Part shown: one piece after another, positions 31,225 to 40,401 of the stretch
Layout: every line of letters begins with the position of its first letter
How positions within the stretch are numbered: the stretch's first letter is position 1
From: CAVZAB01 sp963773155
GTDB lineage: Bacteria; Pseudomonadota; Alphaproteobacteria; Rhizobiales; Beijerinckiaceae
Length of the DNA stretch: 64,000 bases
Direction of reading: 5' to 3'
Assembly (NCBI GenBank): GCA_963773155.1
Contig: CAVZAB010000014.1
Span: 1-64,000, forward strand
Notes under the pieces: generated by a model
What the model saw: the letters and a program-made list of their open reading frames with translations, nothing else
Databases searched by the model: none
What the model was told of the DNA's origin: nothing
Position numbers and translations under genes: made by a program

Positions 31225-32121
31225 CTATCTCTTGAAGACCAGTAGCTCTGTGGTGCTCGGCGGCATGGGCACAATGAAACTGCCAGCGAGCTTGAAGCCT
31301 TCTTCAGTGAAAAAGCTAACCGCGACCTCGCGCGGCAACACCGCCGGAAAGGAGCCAAGGCGAAGACCGGACTTGGCCCAGATTTGCATGGCGTCACCAG
31401 CCAGGCATCGCTCGGTAACAACATCGAAAACCGCCCAGCCTCCTGGTCGGATTACCCTTGCCATCTCGTGCCAATAGCAGCAGGTCACCATGAACGGCAC
31501 TGCGCTGAGGACTTTATGGGAATGCACCATGCAGACACTAGCGTCCGCGGTCGATGATAGTGAATAGCCATCCGTCGGTTGCGCTACGACGTCGTACTCC
31601 TTCGTAAGGTAGGCGGACCATGCCTCTGCAGTCTCGTAGATCTCGTAGCGCGAGGGCCGCGCAGCCTTAAGTATCTTCTCGAGATATCGCCCCGTCCCGG
31701 GGCCGATCTCGACCACTGTCCGAATGGACTCGGAAAACACGCCCAACGAGGCCATCTTGTCGATAGTGTTCTGCGACGATCCAGGTACCCCATTCATAAC
31801 GCTATCGACGTAGTCAGCGACCGACAATCCTGCGCTGCGCGCCGCAACTATGGTCCGCTCGAACGGAATGAAATTTCCGACATCGCTCCAGTCATGATGA
31901 TCGATACCGGTGATTTTCACCCCGATCGGCGCTAGTGACTTGTTCACTGCGGAATTGATTGTCCTAAGCATCGAGTGGACCCGTGACACCCTCTGGGTTG
32001 AACTCGAATTGCCGGTGGGACTTGTGTAGCTATTGTCGACGCCAGTTAGAATGTCGTTCGTGCCCGAATGATCGATTAGATCACCTTCGGTAAATGGAAC
32101 GCGTGTCGACATCTTACTCAC
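31225..32121 (-). CDS. SAM-dependent methyltransferase (class I), orphan
   Basis: 298-residue protein with the class I SAM-binding motif VVEIGPGTGRYLEK (about residue 138), an acidic end of strand 2 (YEIYETAEAW) and the post-motif segment ARVIRPGGWAVFDVV. The substrate is unknown. The upstream 150 bases are markedly AT-rich, and there is no operon partner, which fits horizontal acquisition. Start at 32121 is the first ATG; a second lies at 32112. Confidence 0.75.
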   Translation of the reverse strand: MSKMSTRVPFTEGDLIDHSGTNDILTGVDNSYTSPTGNSSSTQRVSRVHSMLRTINSAVNKSLAPIGVKITGIDHHDWSDVGNFIPFERTIVAARSAGLSVADYVDSVMNGVPGSSQNTIDKMASLGVFSESIRTVVEIGPGTGRYLEKILKAARPSRYEIYETAEAWSAYLTKEYDVVAQPTDGYSLSSTADASVCMVHSHKVLSAVPFMVTCCYWHEMARVIRPGGWAVFDVVTERCLAGDAMQIWAKSGLRLGSFPAVLPREVAVSFFTEEGFKLAGSFIVPMPPSTTELLVFKR

Positions 32122-32640
32122 TCATAGCTACGCGTCGCGTCACTATAAATAAAAATTAGAACAATACTTAAAAAACAACAAGAAAGCTTTGATATAACGC
32201 AAATTTGATCGCAATAGAGCTGGCAATCTAATTTTTCCGTCATGGCGGCTACCGGATCAAAAAGGCAATCACTTACCTGACCTTCAACACTTCGATTTTC
32301 CAAATTATTGATCAGAAACGGAAATCCGCGTCACGATTGCGGCTTGGCTCGACACTTCGGAGTTGGCCGACGTCTCGAAGACAAGCGCTGGTCCGAATGA
32401 CGCTCCTCTGCCGTGGTCGCGCTACCGTCATAGCAGAGCTATGCACGATAGGATTGTTGTCATGAACCCAGCCGTTGCCTACGTCAGGACCTCGCCTATC
32501 AACGCGGTCGCTATCGGGCAACCAGCCGTAATTCACGCATAACTGCATCAGGCGTTCGCGGTCTACAAAACTCAGAAGGGCGAAGTCGTAATTCCACCGA
32601 CGAATAGTTCTGCGCGAGGGTCTTCTGTGCCCGTAACGCC
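32122..32640. other. Intergenic stretch between methyltransferase and IS110 element
   Basis: The first 180 bases are strongly AT-rich and probably contain the methyltransferase promoter. The rest has only shadow frames. No gene is supported. Confidence 0.35.
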
Positions 32641-32690
32641 AATACCGCTTGTCTGATGATGTTCCCGCCTTTTCCCGCAAGGATAGGGGT

Positions 32691-32721
32691 GCTGCCGGCG
32701 AGGTGCGAACTCGCCGGCAGC
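32691..32721 (+). ncRNA. Stem-loop in IS110 left end, candidate bridge RNA region
   Basis: A perfect 12-base-pair hairpin (GCTGCCGGCGAG, seven-base loop, CTCGCCGGCAGC) lies 134 bases before the transposase ATG. In IS110-group elements the non-coding left end encodes a bridge (seek) RNA with structured loops that pair with target and donor DNA. The position fits, but the loops that would define target and donor guides were not resolved by eye. Confidence 0.4.
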
Positions 32722-32854
32722 GGGAGGGGACGGGTCGAGTAAACGCTGGCCGTGATGGGCCGAGCTAGAGTGCGACCGCCCCTCTCTTTTCCTCGTGGCC
32801 TGAACGGATACCCGGGCGCCGTGGCCCGGATGACAAGCAAAGGACCTGGAAAAG

Positions 32855-33803
32855 ATGACCCCCATCATAGCGCAGACTGTCGGCGTCGACATCTCCAAAG
32901 ATACCCTCGACGTCTACCTCCACCCCCAAGCCATCGCACGGTGTTTCCCCAACACCGCAGCCGGCATAACAGCTTTGTTGGCATGGCTTGAACAATGCCG
33001 CGTCAACCGCGTCGTCTTCGAGCCAACTGGCGCGTATCATCGTAACGTCGAGCGACGGCTCGGCAATGCCGGACTGCCAATGATCAAAGTCAACCCGCTG
33101 CAGGCAAGACGCTTCGCAGAGGCCATCGGGCGTCGCGCCAAAACTGATGCCGTCGATGCTGCAATGCTCGCTCGGTTCGGCGCGCTTAACGAACTGCAAG
33201 TGAGGCCGATGGTCAGCCAAACGCTCTGCGACATGAAGGAGCTGCTTGTCGCACGGCGCGGCCTGGTGAAGGACCGCGTCGCCGCGTCAAACCGCAACCA
33301 TGTCCACCGTGCGCCCTTGCTCAGGCGTCTCGCCAATCAAAGGCTGCGTCAGGTCGAACGCCAGATTGCCGCTATCGACGCGGCCTTGCGCGAACTGTGC
33401 CAGGCCGATCCCGAGCTCCAAGCCCGCCTAGACATCCTCCTCAGCATCCCTGCCATTGGCGAGGCAACTGCGCTGACCATGCTCGTCGAAATGCCTGAAC
33501 TCGGCACAATCGAAAATAAATGCGTTGCAAGCCTCGCCGGCCTCGCGCCTATGGCCCGCGACTTCAGGGCAGCACAGCGGCAAGCGCTTCATCCGGGGAG
33601 GCCGTGCTCACCTCCGCCAAGCCCTCTACATGCCAGCCCTGGTTGCTATCCGCTTCAACATAGACATGAGGACGAAATATCAGGCCTTCATCAGCGCCGG
33701 AAAGCCGCCCAAGGTCGCCATCACGGCTATCATGCGGAAGCTCGCAATCCTCGCAAACGCACTCCTCCGCGACCAGCGAACCTGGATGCCTAAAGACGCT
33801 TGA
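32855..33803 (+). CDS. IS110-family transposase, frameshifted near 33565
   Basis: The N-terminal DEDD-type RuvC-like domain is intact: VGVDISKDTLDV, FEPTGAYHR and the KTDAVDAAMLARF segment. The C-terminal transposase_20 domain begins with LLSIPAIGEATALTMLVEMP. After LAGLAPMARD the conserved continuation (SGQHSGKRFIRGGRAHLRQA) is in the next frame and ends at 33803. Removing one T from GACTTCAGG restores it. About 315 residues when repaired, normal for the family. Confidence 0.85.
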
Positions 33804-33840
33804 CGACAACGGATCTAGAGAACTCGGAACCTCTATTGCC

Positions 33841-34067
33841 GTGTTTTGAGGCCCTTCCGGTCCCAGTACAGGGCAATATTCAATCAACGCGAATAACTCG
33901 GAGTTTTCGAGGTCTGTTGACTGACCGGCAAGAAGGCGGTCGCAAAGTTCTCGGAACCGGTCCTGGTAAAATGCTGGAAGAACGGAAAGGTCAGGTATAG
34001 GGAATTCCTCCTTTTCCGGTCCTGCAATCTTATCCAGCCGACGCCGTAGCGTGGCCGTTGCCGTCAT
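33841..34067 (-). pseudogene. Hypothetical protein, 3' end lost at the IS110 element
   Basis: Starts MTATATLRRRLDKIAGPEKE and reads through FPIPDLSVLPAFYQDRFREL to about IEVPSS, then runs into transposase antisense. Its ATG overlaps the stop of the upstream DUF5681 gene (ATGA), the normal arrangement of a coupled pair. The IS insertion most likely removed its end. Function unknown. Confidence 0.5.
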
Positions 34068-34530
34068 TTCTGTCGTTCCTCAATGCGCTGAATGCGCGCC
34101 TCAAATTCTTCCGTCTCCAACGCCTTCCTGCGGCCCTCGAAGGCCGCTGAGCGCCGTCGCCTCGTCCAGCAGCAGGGCCTCCTTGCGACGCTGCCTCTAC
34201 GATCGCCTGCTGGGCGGCAGCGATGCCACTGGCGTTCGGTATCGGCGGCAAATCGATCCTAATTGGCCGGTCCTTGCGGGGCGGGATAAGCCGCTCGAGA
34301 CAGAGACCCAATGCAACGCCGTCGCCCTCTAGGGCCTTTTCTATGGCCTTCCGGGTTAGCTTTTCGGCCTCTCCGTCCAAGAGCGCCTCGGCGGCCAGCG
34401 TCGCCTTATGGCGCGCGCCCTTGGGCTTCCCGACAGGGTTGCCGGATTGCCCTTTTTCAAAGGGCTTGCCCCGCTGCTTTCCCGCTGACTTATCAGCCAT
34501 CGTTAGGTTTTCTCGCCAATCGAAGGGCAC
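34065..34530 (-). pseudogene. DUF5681-domain protein, frameshifted
   Basis: The N-terminal half is a typical DUF5681 protein (KPFEKGQSGNPVGKPKGARH, then LCLERLIPPRKDRP). From about residue 115 the frame breaks: the expected EALLLDEATALSG and FEGRRKALETEEFEARIQRI segments lie in the two other frames and end at a stop overlapping the next start. Two single-base indels explain it. The start may be the ATG of MADKSAG, 30 bases in. DUF5681 has no firm function. Confidence 0.6.
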
Positions 34531-34858
34531 GCCCCAGGAGGGATGTGCCTTGGGCCGAGCCGGGCCGATTCTGCTGCCTTTGTGGCCTTCATCTCAGTAA
34601 GAAGATAGCACGATTGTTTCGGTAACGAAACAATAACAATTTATCTGTAGAGCACGCGCCCACTTTCGACTTTTGTTTGAGCCGTGAGAAAATTCCCCGG
34701 CCTAAGTTAAGGTGGGAAGCAATGTTTTCCGGAAATGCTTGCTGACATGCCGGTAGCCCATGCGGCTGTGAATCGATTTTCTTTCTCACCAGCTTCAATA
34801 GGACTATATTTGTGGGGCTGAGGAACGCCTCGGTGCTCTAACATTTCGGAGCAATGCC
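34531..34858. other. Intergenic region
   Basis: About 330 bases, AT-rich near 34600-34800, between the divergent DUF5681 and GYD genes. Likely holds their promoters; no gene supported. Confidence 0.35.
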
Positions 34859-35152
34859 ATGACCACCTACGTCTTACTCGTAAATTGGACCGAAAAGGGT
34901 GTCCAGCAGGTAAAGGAGTCGCCTCGTCGCCTCGACGCTGCAAAGAAGGCGCTCAGAGACATGGGAGGCGACTTCAAATCTGTCTTTCTTACCATGGGCG
35001 ATTACGACTTGATCATCGTCTGTGAGGCACCAGACGATGCGGTGGCCGCACGGTTCGTTCTTCAGCTCGGGATGCTCGGAAACGTGCGGACACGGACTTT
35101 GAAGGCATTTCCTGAGGCGGCTTATCGTGAGATCATAGCTTCTTTGGGCTGA
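34859..35152 (+). CDS. GYD-domain protein
   Basis: 97-residue ferredoxin-like-fold protein of the GYD family: MTTYVLLVNWTEKGVQQVKE at the start and the name-giving GDYDLIIVCEAPDD (about residues 47-60). GYD proteins are small and related to dimeric alpha-beta barrels; function unknown. It converges on the broken FNR-type regulator. Confidence 0.85.
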   Translation: MTTYVLLVNWTEKGVQQVKESPRRLDAAKKALRDMGGDFKSVFLTMGDYDLIIVCEAPDDAVAARFVLQLGMLGNVRTRTLKAFPEAAYREIIASLG

Positions 35153-35169
35153 TCGAGGTGTGCCGGCAC

Positions 35170-35763
35170 TCAGCCGCCGTTCGCAAGCCGACAAAGTGTA
35201 AAGACCCGCATCAACATTGACTTGACCGGGCTGTCCGTTTTTGGACCTTCGATGGTGCGACTTTCTCGCATTGCGGCGCCCGAGGATGACCATCTGGTCA
35301 TGGGCAGACTTAATTCATGGGTCGAAAATTCGTGTATACGGCGCAACAGATGCAGTTTTATGTCGACAAAGTCGGAAAGAGCCTGGCGCGAATAACGAGA
35401 GGCGATAACGGGATAAACCGCGTCGGCGCAAAAACCGTAATGATCAGCTAACGCCAGTCCAAGAAAATCGCCAGGGGGGGAAAAACCGACTATCTGGCGA
35501 CGTCCATTTGGCAACAGTATGTAAAGCCGGACGGCACCGGCAGTTAGACTATAGACATACTCCGCTGGATCATCCTGCGCGAATAGTGTTGCGCCACGCT
35601 TCAAAGATAGCGCATTGGCCCGAAAATCCAGTTGTGCAAGCTCTTCAGGATACAAGGCAGCGCAAATATTAAACCGACACAACGCGCAATTCGCGCGCTG
35701 TTGGTCAGGCAGTGTGCGACATTGAGTGAGATTTGCAGTTATCTGCACCGCTTGCTCCTGCAA
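35170..35763 (-). pseudogene. FNR/FixK-type regulator lacking a DNA-binding domain
   Basis: The cyclic-nucleotide-like domain is clear (RANALSLKRGATLFAQDDPA, VYSLTAGAVRLYILLPNGRR, PPGDFLGLA) with an N-terminal CALC cysteine pair as in FNR-type proteins. After LLRRIHEFSTHELSLP the conserved DQMVILGRRNA is in another frame, and no helix-turn-helix follows in any frame before the stop at 35170. It is therefore frameshifted and shortened, probably non-functional. Confidence 0.65.
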
Positions 35764-35987
35764 GCATTATTGGTTCGTTGATACACATCAACGACTCGAG
35801 CTGGAATCGAGAGTCATTACAGGTTTGCGGTCATGAAGCGCGTCGGGAGGTGGCCTGAACGACCATCCCGGAAAATTTCCTCGATAAAGTGCGCACCACT
35901 TTCGAATGACCGCGTCCGGCAGAGTTTCGTAGGGGCATAGCAACAACGCGTCGAATGACACTGAACTTGAATACAGGGAGCAGGGTT

Positions 35988-36233
35988 ATGACTTCCATCC
36001 TTTCGGGTTGCTCATTTGATTCAGAAACGGTGAAAATTCTCACCTCGGCGTGCGATAGCGCGTGGGAGGCCATAGAAAAATCGGAAATTTCGCCAGATGA
36101 TGCGATTTTCATTCGTGAATTGCTGGCCAAGCGTATCACCGCTGCAGCAGCAACTGGGGGCGAGAGAAACCCCCAACGGCTCATCGATGATGCCTTGGCA
36201 TATCTGGCGACTATAGGGTCAAGTCCTCTGTGA
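35988..36233 (+). CDS. Small conserved hypothetical protein
   Basis: 81-residue helical protein beginning MTSILSGCSFDSETVKILTS, with ELLAKRITAAAATGGERNPQ and a DDALAYL end. This layout is common in Rhizobiales, often with variable copy number. The ATG at 35988 has AGCAGGG just upstream and is preferred over 35955. Function unknown. Confidence 0.7.
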   Translation: MTSILSGCSFDSETVKILTSACDSAWEAIEKSEISPDDAIFIRELLAKRITAAAATGGERNPQRLIDDALAYLATIGSSPL

Positions 36234-36299
36234 GGCGCGGGACGAGGCGGGCCGTCAACAGGCCTTCAATCGAGTCGCCCCCCTGCGGGCATGTTAGCG

Positions 36300-36550
36300 T
36301 CAGCAGGCGGCGATGTAATTGCGTCTGAGATCGGCGGGCATCGGAGCTCGGGAAGCGGCCTGCGAGCGGCCGGCACCCCGAAGTTCCGGCGAGCTCATCG
36401 GGTTAAGGAAGAGGCTATAGTTGGGTCCACCAGGAACTGCGCCTGCTGCTGCGCTTCGGCCTGCGCAGCCGTAACGATCACGGTGGCGAATGTTACGGCA
36501 GTGAGGAAGCAGAGCAAGTGGCGGGGCACGTCGATCTTTGGAGACATCAT
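36300..36550 (-). pseudogene. Small secreted protein, frameshifted
   Basis: A strong AGGAGGAGC site precedes the ATG at 36550. The first 37 or so codons give a signal peptide ending AAQAEAQQQA; that frame stops at 36395. In another frame a sensible continuation reads VPGGPNYSLFLNPMSSPELR and ends YIAAC at 36300, so one indel probably splits a roughly 80-residue gene. No family recognised. Confidence 0.4.
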
Positions 36551-36594
36551 GATCGCTCCTCCTGCTGTAACTCGATAGCGTGAATGACGACCCG

Positions 36595-36758
36595 TTACGG
36601 CGCACGCAGAGTAATGTCGCACGCCAAGCGAAAATCCAGATCGCGACAATGCCGGCGGCAAAAAATCCCAAAACAATCGTATGCGCGGCCTTGATAGCGG
36701 TCAGCACGAACGCTGACGAAATTCGTATGCCGAGCACCGTGCTGACCATGCGATTCAT
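36595..36758 (-). pseudogene. Remnant of a small membrane protein gene
   Basis: Starts MNRMVSTVLGIRISSAFVLT and has a hydrophobic stretch (TIVLGFFAAGIVAIWIFAWR), then loses membrane character. The ATG overlaps the stop of the CPBP-like remnant (ATGA), suggesting a former two-gene unit. The C-terminal part appears lost to frameshift. Confidence 0.4.
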
Positions 36759-37290
36759 CTCTTCGCCAGGTGGCCACACCGCATGCCTCCCGCGAAGGCA
36801 AGGGCCTCGACGCTCGCCGAAGATCTTCGAAAGGCGAAGGCGACAGCCAACCAAAGCATGATCGCAAATACGGTTTGCCAGTATAGGCTCTGGGTCAAAG
36901 ACATTGCAGGGAAGAGAACGAGGAGCCATCCCGTGTAACTGGCATGCATCAGAACTGCCAGCAACACGCTCCCGGTGTTCCTGCAAACCCACGTCATCAG
37001 CATGCGATATGGGGTCAATGCCGCGAAATACGACGGCGAATTCCAAGGGCCAGACCAAGCCCAACGCCTCGACGTTGTAGCGAAAATCGACGAGCAGCCC
37101 AGACAAGACCGAGCCAGAGCCCCGCCAAGCCCGGGTGGGGACGAGCTTTGGTCTCTGAATTTGCGCTTGATGCCGAAGAAGTCGGCCAGCCCATCCTGGG
37201 CCGGCTCGTTTCGCGAGGCCTCGACGACGAACTTAAGGGAATCCCGCACTGCGAGAAACTCCGCGTCGAACCTGGCGAATCCAAACCGCC
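36755..37290 (-). pseudogene. CPBP-family intramembrane protease, degenerate
   Basis: The C-terminal third is recognisable: PYRMLMTWVCRNTGSVLLAV followed by LMHASYTGWLLVLFPA, the motif-3/4 region of CPBP (Abi) glutamic proteases. Upstream fragments of the same protein (GLAGLWLGLVW; EALGLVWPLEFAVVF) are spread over the other frames, so at least three frameshifts break it. The EExxxR catalytic motif was not found. The long open frame continuing to 38188 is antisense to ispH. Confidence 0.5.
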
Positions 37291-37594
37291 AAAGTGGTGC
37301 TACGTGGGTGATAACGGTCACCGGCTCCTGATTTCCCCTTTTTTTCAAAATGATAGATGATCGGCCACCGCAATCCGCCGATGAAAAAGCCCTGGCCTGG
37401 CTTCTGGAACGGCTAACCGGCAATTTAGAAACGAGCGATTCCGATATTCTCGGCAATGGGCTGGGCAATGGGCAATGGGCTGGGTTTGCCAGGGCATTTG
37501 TTGCGAGATATACATCGTGCTTCTTGCTTCTCGCTTTGACACTCGTCGCGGCAGAACGCTCATAACGATCGGCCACGCAAAAGAAGGGAAGGGG

Positions 37595-38488
37595 ATGAAG
37601 ATTATTCTTGCCCAGCCGCGTGGTTTTTGCGCCGGAGTCGTCCGGGCAATCGACATTGTCGAGCGCGCTTTGGAAAAATATCGGGAACCGGTGTATGTGC
37701 GCCACGAGATCGTCCATAACCGCCATGTCGTCGATTCTCTTAGAGCGAAGGGCGCGCGCTTCGTCGATGAGCTGGACGAAGTGCCGGCCGGAGCGGTAAC
37801 AATTTTCAGCGCCCATGGAGTATCGCAAATGGTCGAACGCGAAGCCAAGCTCCGTTCGCTCCCTACCATCGATGCAACATGCCCGCTGGTCACCAAGGTG
37901 CACAATCAGGGACGCCGCTATGCCGCCCAGGGACGTATCGTGGTCTTTGTCGGCCATGCGGGGCACCCGGAGGTCGAGGGGACGCTCGGGCAAATCGATG
38001 GCGAAGTGCACCTCGTTGAGAGCGAGAAGGATGTGGACAGGCTTCCGATCGCCAAGGACGTACCCATCGCCTACGTGACGCAGACGACGCTCAGTGTTGA
38101 TGACACCCGCGGCGTGATCGCTGCCTTGCACCGGCGTTTCAGCGATGTTTTGGGACCTGAAATCCGGGACATTTGTTACGCGACCCAAAATCGACAGACT
38201 GCCGTGCGGAAATTGTCACGGGTGGCAGACGTTATTATTGTGGTTGGAGCCCGCAACAGTTCCAACTCCAATCGATTGCGGGAAATTGGCGAAGAGGCGG
38301 GATTGCCGAGCTATCTCGTTGCCGACGGCAGCGAAATCGACCCGAAATGGATTCTCGATGCTGGTGCTGTTGGTGTGACAGCCGGCGCATCCGCTCCCGA
38401 AATCCTTGTCGAGGACGTGGTTCAGACCTTGATGCGAACTCGCACCTTCAGAATTGTCAATTCTCGACGGACCGCAAGAGACGATTAG
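37595..38488 (+). CDS. ispH: 4-hydroxy-3-methylbut-2-enyl diphosphate reductase
   Basis: 297-residue LytB/IspH, the last step of the MEP pathway, producing IPP and DMAPP. The three cluster-binding cysteines are in [20 protein letters not shown] and the [11 protein letters not shown] segment; HGVS and the SSNSNRLRE phosphate site are present. The ATG at 37595 has AAGGGAAGGGG just upstream. Its place beside hopanoid genes, together with dxs, points to a dedicated precursor supply; a second ispH elsewhere is likely. Confidence 0.95.
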   Translation: MKIILAQPRGFCAGVVRAIDIVERALEKYREPVYVRHEIVHNRHVVDSLRAKGARFVDELDEVPAGAVTIFSAHGVSQMVEREAKLRSLPTIDATCPLVTKVHNQGRRYAAQGRIVVFVGHAGHPEVEGTLGQIDGEVHLVESEKDVDRLPIAKDVPIAYVTQTTLSVDDTRGVIAALHRRFSDVLGPEIRDICYATQNRQTAVRKLSRVADVIIVVGARNSSNSNRLREIGEEAGLPSYLVADGSEIDPKWILDAGAVGVTAGASAPEILVEDVVQTLMRTRTFRIVNSRRTARDD

Positions 38489-38550
38489 CTTTCGACTGCC
38501 AGCGGAACTCACGTCCTGAGCCGATTAGCCGAAATCATCAATTCGTTAGT

Positions 38551-39720
38551 GTGAAGGGATCTCAACTGGGCATACCATTCAGACAGATTGTGCGTGTTGG
38601 TGGCTATGTCATCCGTCAGCATCTCGGCGGCCGCAAGCGCTACCCACTTGTCTTGATGCTGGAACCGCTGTTTCGGTGCAATTTGGCCTGTGCGGGCTGC
38701 GGTAAGATTGATTACCCCGAGGCCATTTTAAATAAGCGGATTTCGGTCAGGGACGCGCTTGGCCTCGATTGACGAATGCGGCGCTCCGGTCGTGGTCATG
38801 GCTGGAGGCGAGCCGTTGCTGCACAAGGAGCTGCCGAAGATCGTCGAGGGGGTGGTCGCGCGCAAGAAGTTTGCGATTGTGTGCACCAATGCATTGCTCC
38901 TTGAAAAGAAGATCGATCAGTACCGGCCGAGCCCTTATTTCACCTGGTCGATCCATCTCGACGGCGACCAGGAGATGCACGACAAATCGGTTTGCCAGCC
39001 GGGCGTGTATGAGCGCGCCATTTCGGCATTGAAGACCGCCAAGGCAAAAGGTTTTCGCGTCACGATCAACTGCACTTTCTTCAACGACGCCGATGCCAAG
39101 CGGGTCGCCGCCTTCTTCGATACAGTGACACAACTCGGCGTCGACGGCATCACCGTGTCGCCCGGCTATGCGTACGAGCGCGCTCCCGATCAGACGCACT
39201 TCCTGAACCGCTCGGCCACCAAACAGCTGTTCCGCGCAATATTCCGGCAAGGCAAGGGCGCCCGGAAATGGGCCTTCAACCAGTCGACCATGTTCCTCGA
39301 CTTCTTGGCCGGCAACCAGACCTACCATTGCACGCCTTGGGGCAATCCGACGCGCACGGTTTTCGGATGGCAGCGCCCCTGCTACCTCCTCGGTGAAGGC
39401 TACGCCGCAACTTTCAAGGAACTGATGGAAGAAACGGATTGGGGCGCCTATGGTACCGGCAATTACGAGAAATGCGCCGATTGCATGGTCCATAGCGGCT
39501 TCGAGGCGACGGCCGTGACGGATACGTAATGAGGCCCTGGAAGGCACTGAGCGTGACGCTGCGGGGCGTGCGGACGGAGGGCCCAATGGCCCCGGAAATT
39601 CCGCTTGAGGGGCAGCGCCCGGCTGACTACTTCTTTGAGCGCAACGTCTCCCGCAAACTCTCAGAAATGCGGCAGTCCGAGGCCGAGGAAATGGCCGGGA
39701 AAACCGCGACAACGACCTAA
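38551..39720 (+). CDS. hpnH: HpnH, hopanoid adenosyl-transferring radical SAM protein, with two frameshifts
   Basis: Radical SAM enzyme that joins adenosine to a C30 hopene, the first side-chain step. The cluster motif CNLACAGC is at about residue 40. The frame breaks after ISVRDAL (about 38760; one extra G in CTTGGCC), resumes at [19 protein letters not shown], and breaks again at AVTDT (about 39527; a missing G would give [10 protein letters not shown]), with the true C-terminus ([19 protein letters not shown]) ending at 39720. The repaired length of about 390 matches the family. GTG 38551 is the likely start. Convergent with hpnG. Confidence 0.9.
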
Positions 39721-39758
39721 TGCGCGCAACGCGGCATGACTGTCGCGCGCAGCGGCGA

Positions 39759-40355
39759 TCAGGTCGGGCGAGCTGCCCCGGCGAGTGGATAAGCCCGCGC
39801 CATCACGGCGGCCAATATTGCTTGGCCATTGGGCTTCACTGCGTTCGCGATGAGAGGCGGCAAGTCACGCTCTGCCGGGTCGCTGACCGCACGTAGGATT
39901 GCGAACGGCACGCCTCGTTGCAGGGCGAATCTGCCGGCGATTTGGCTTTCCATGTCAACCGCCAGAGCTCCCGTAGCGCTGTTCAGGTCCGCCTTGGCGC
40001 GGGCGGTCATGACCGGCGCATGGACCCCGACCACGCGTCCGATGACGACGCTTTGGCTTGTAGTGGCGAGGTGCCGTTGCAGCGCCAGCATGATGGTCTT
40101 GTCGACGATGATGCTGCCGGCTTCCGAAACGACCTCTGTGCCCATGACGAGGTCCCCAGGGCGAAGCAACGGGTCCAGCCCGCCGCACAGCCCCAACTCA
40201 CCACTAGGCACAAAGGTAGCGTCCGCCAGCTCAGCGAGTTTGGCCTGCAGTGTCGCCGCATTGCCGCAGATCGACAGGCAGGCCGGCCCGGCCAAGATTG
40301 CCTCACGCTTCAATCCGCTGACGATGAGAAGGTTCGCTGCCGGCGGTGAATGCAT
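39759..40355 (-). CDS. hpnG: HpnG-like phosphorylase (adenosylhopane nucleosidase)
   Basis: About 198 residues of the PNP/MTA phosphorylase superfamily. CGGLDPLLRPGDLVMGTEV, GALAVDMESQIAGRFAL and RAVSDPAERDLP are typical of HpnG, which releases adenine from adenosylhopane to give ribosylhopane. The ATG at 40355 (MHSPPAANLLIVSGLKREA) fits the family start. The segment FVPSGELGLCGG looks like the expected FVxVVSxGLCGG read with a compensating +1/-1 pair. Last gene of the minus-strand hpn run. Confidence 0.82.
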   Translation of the reverse strand: MHSPPAANLLIVSGLKREAILAGPACLSICGNAATLQAKLAELADATFVPSGELGLCGGLDPLLRPGDLVMGTEVVSEAGSIIVDKTIMLALQRHLATTSQSVVIGRVVGVHAPVMTARAKADLNSATGALAVDMESQIAGRFALQRGVPFAILRAVSDPAERDLPPLIANAVKPNGQAILAAVMARAYPLAGAARPT

Positions 40356-40401
40356 CGCCCGCCTACATGCCGAAGGAAGGGCGGCGCGTCGTTTCCGCGT
40401 T

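Larger units (their letters stand above)
32641..33840 (+). mobile_element. IS110-family insertion sequence (approximate limits)
   Basis: Contains a full-length IS110-type transposase gene (32855-33803) with about 200 bases of structured non-coding sequence upstream. IS110 elements lack clear terminal inverted repeats and target duplications, so the limits given are estimates. The right end probably lies just before the truncated gene at 33840. The transposase frame is broken by one base. Confidence 0.6.

Noticed and set aside
37450..37490. Tandem GGGCAAT-type repeats upstream of ispH as a regulatory array
   Set aside because: Only two to three imperfect units; more likely simple-sequence slippage.
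36755..38188. Long minus-strand open frame of 477 codons over ispH
   Set aside because: Most of it is the exact antisense of ispH; only the last 100 codons or so resemble a real (CPBP) protein.
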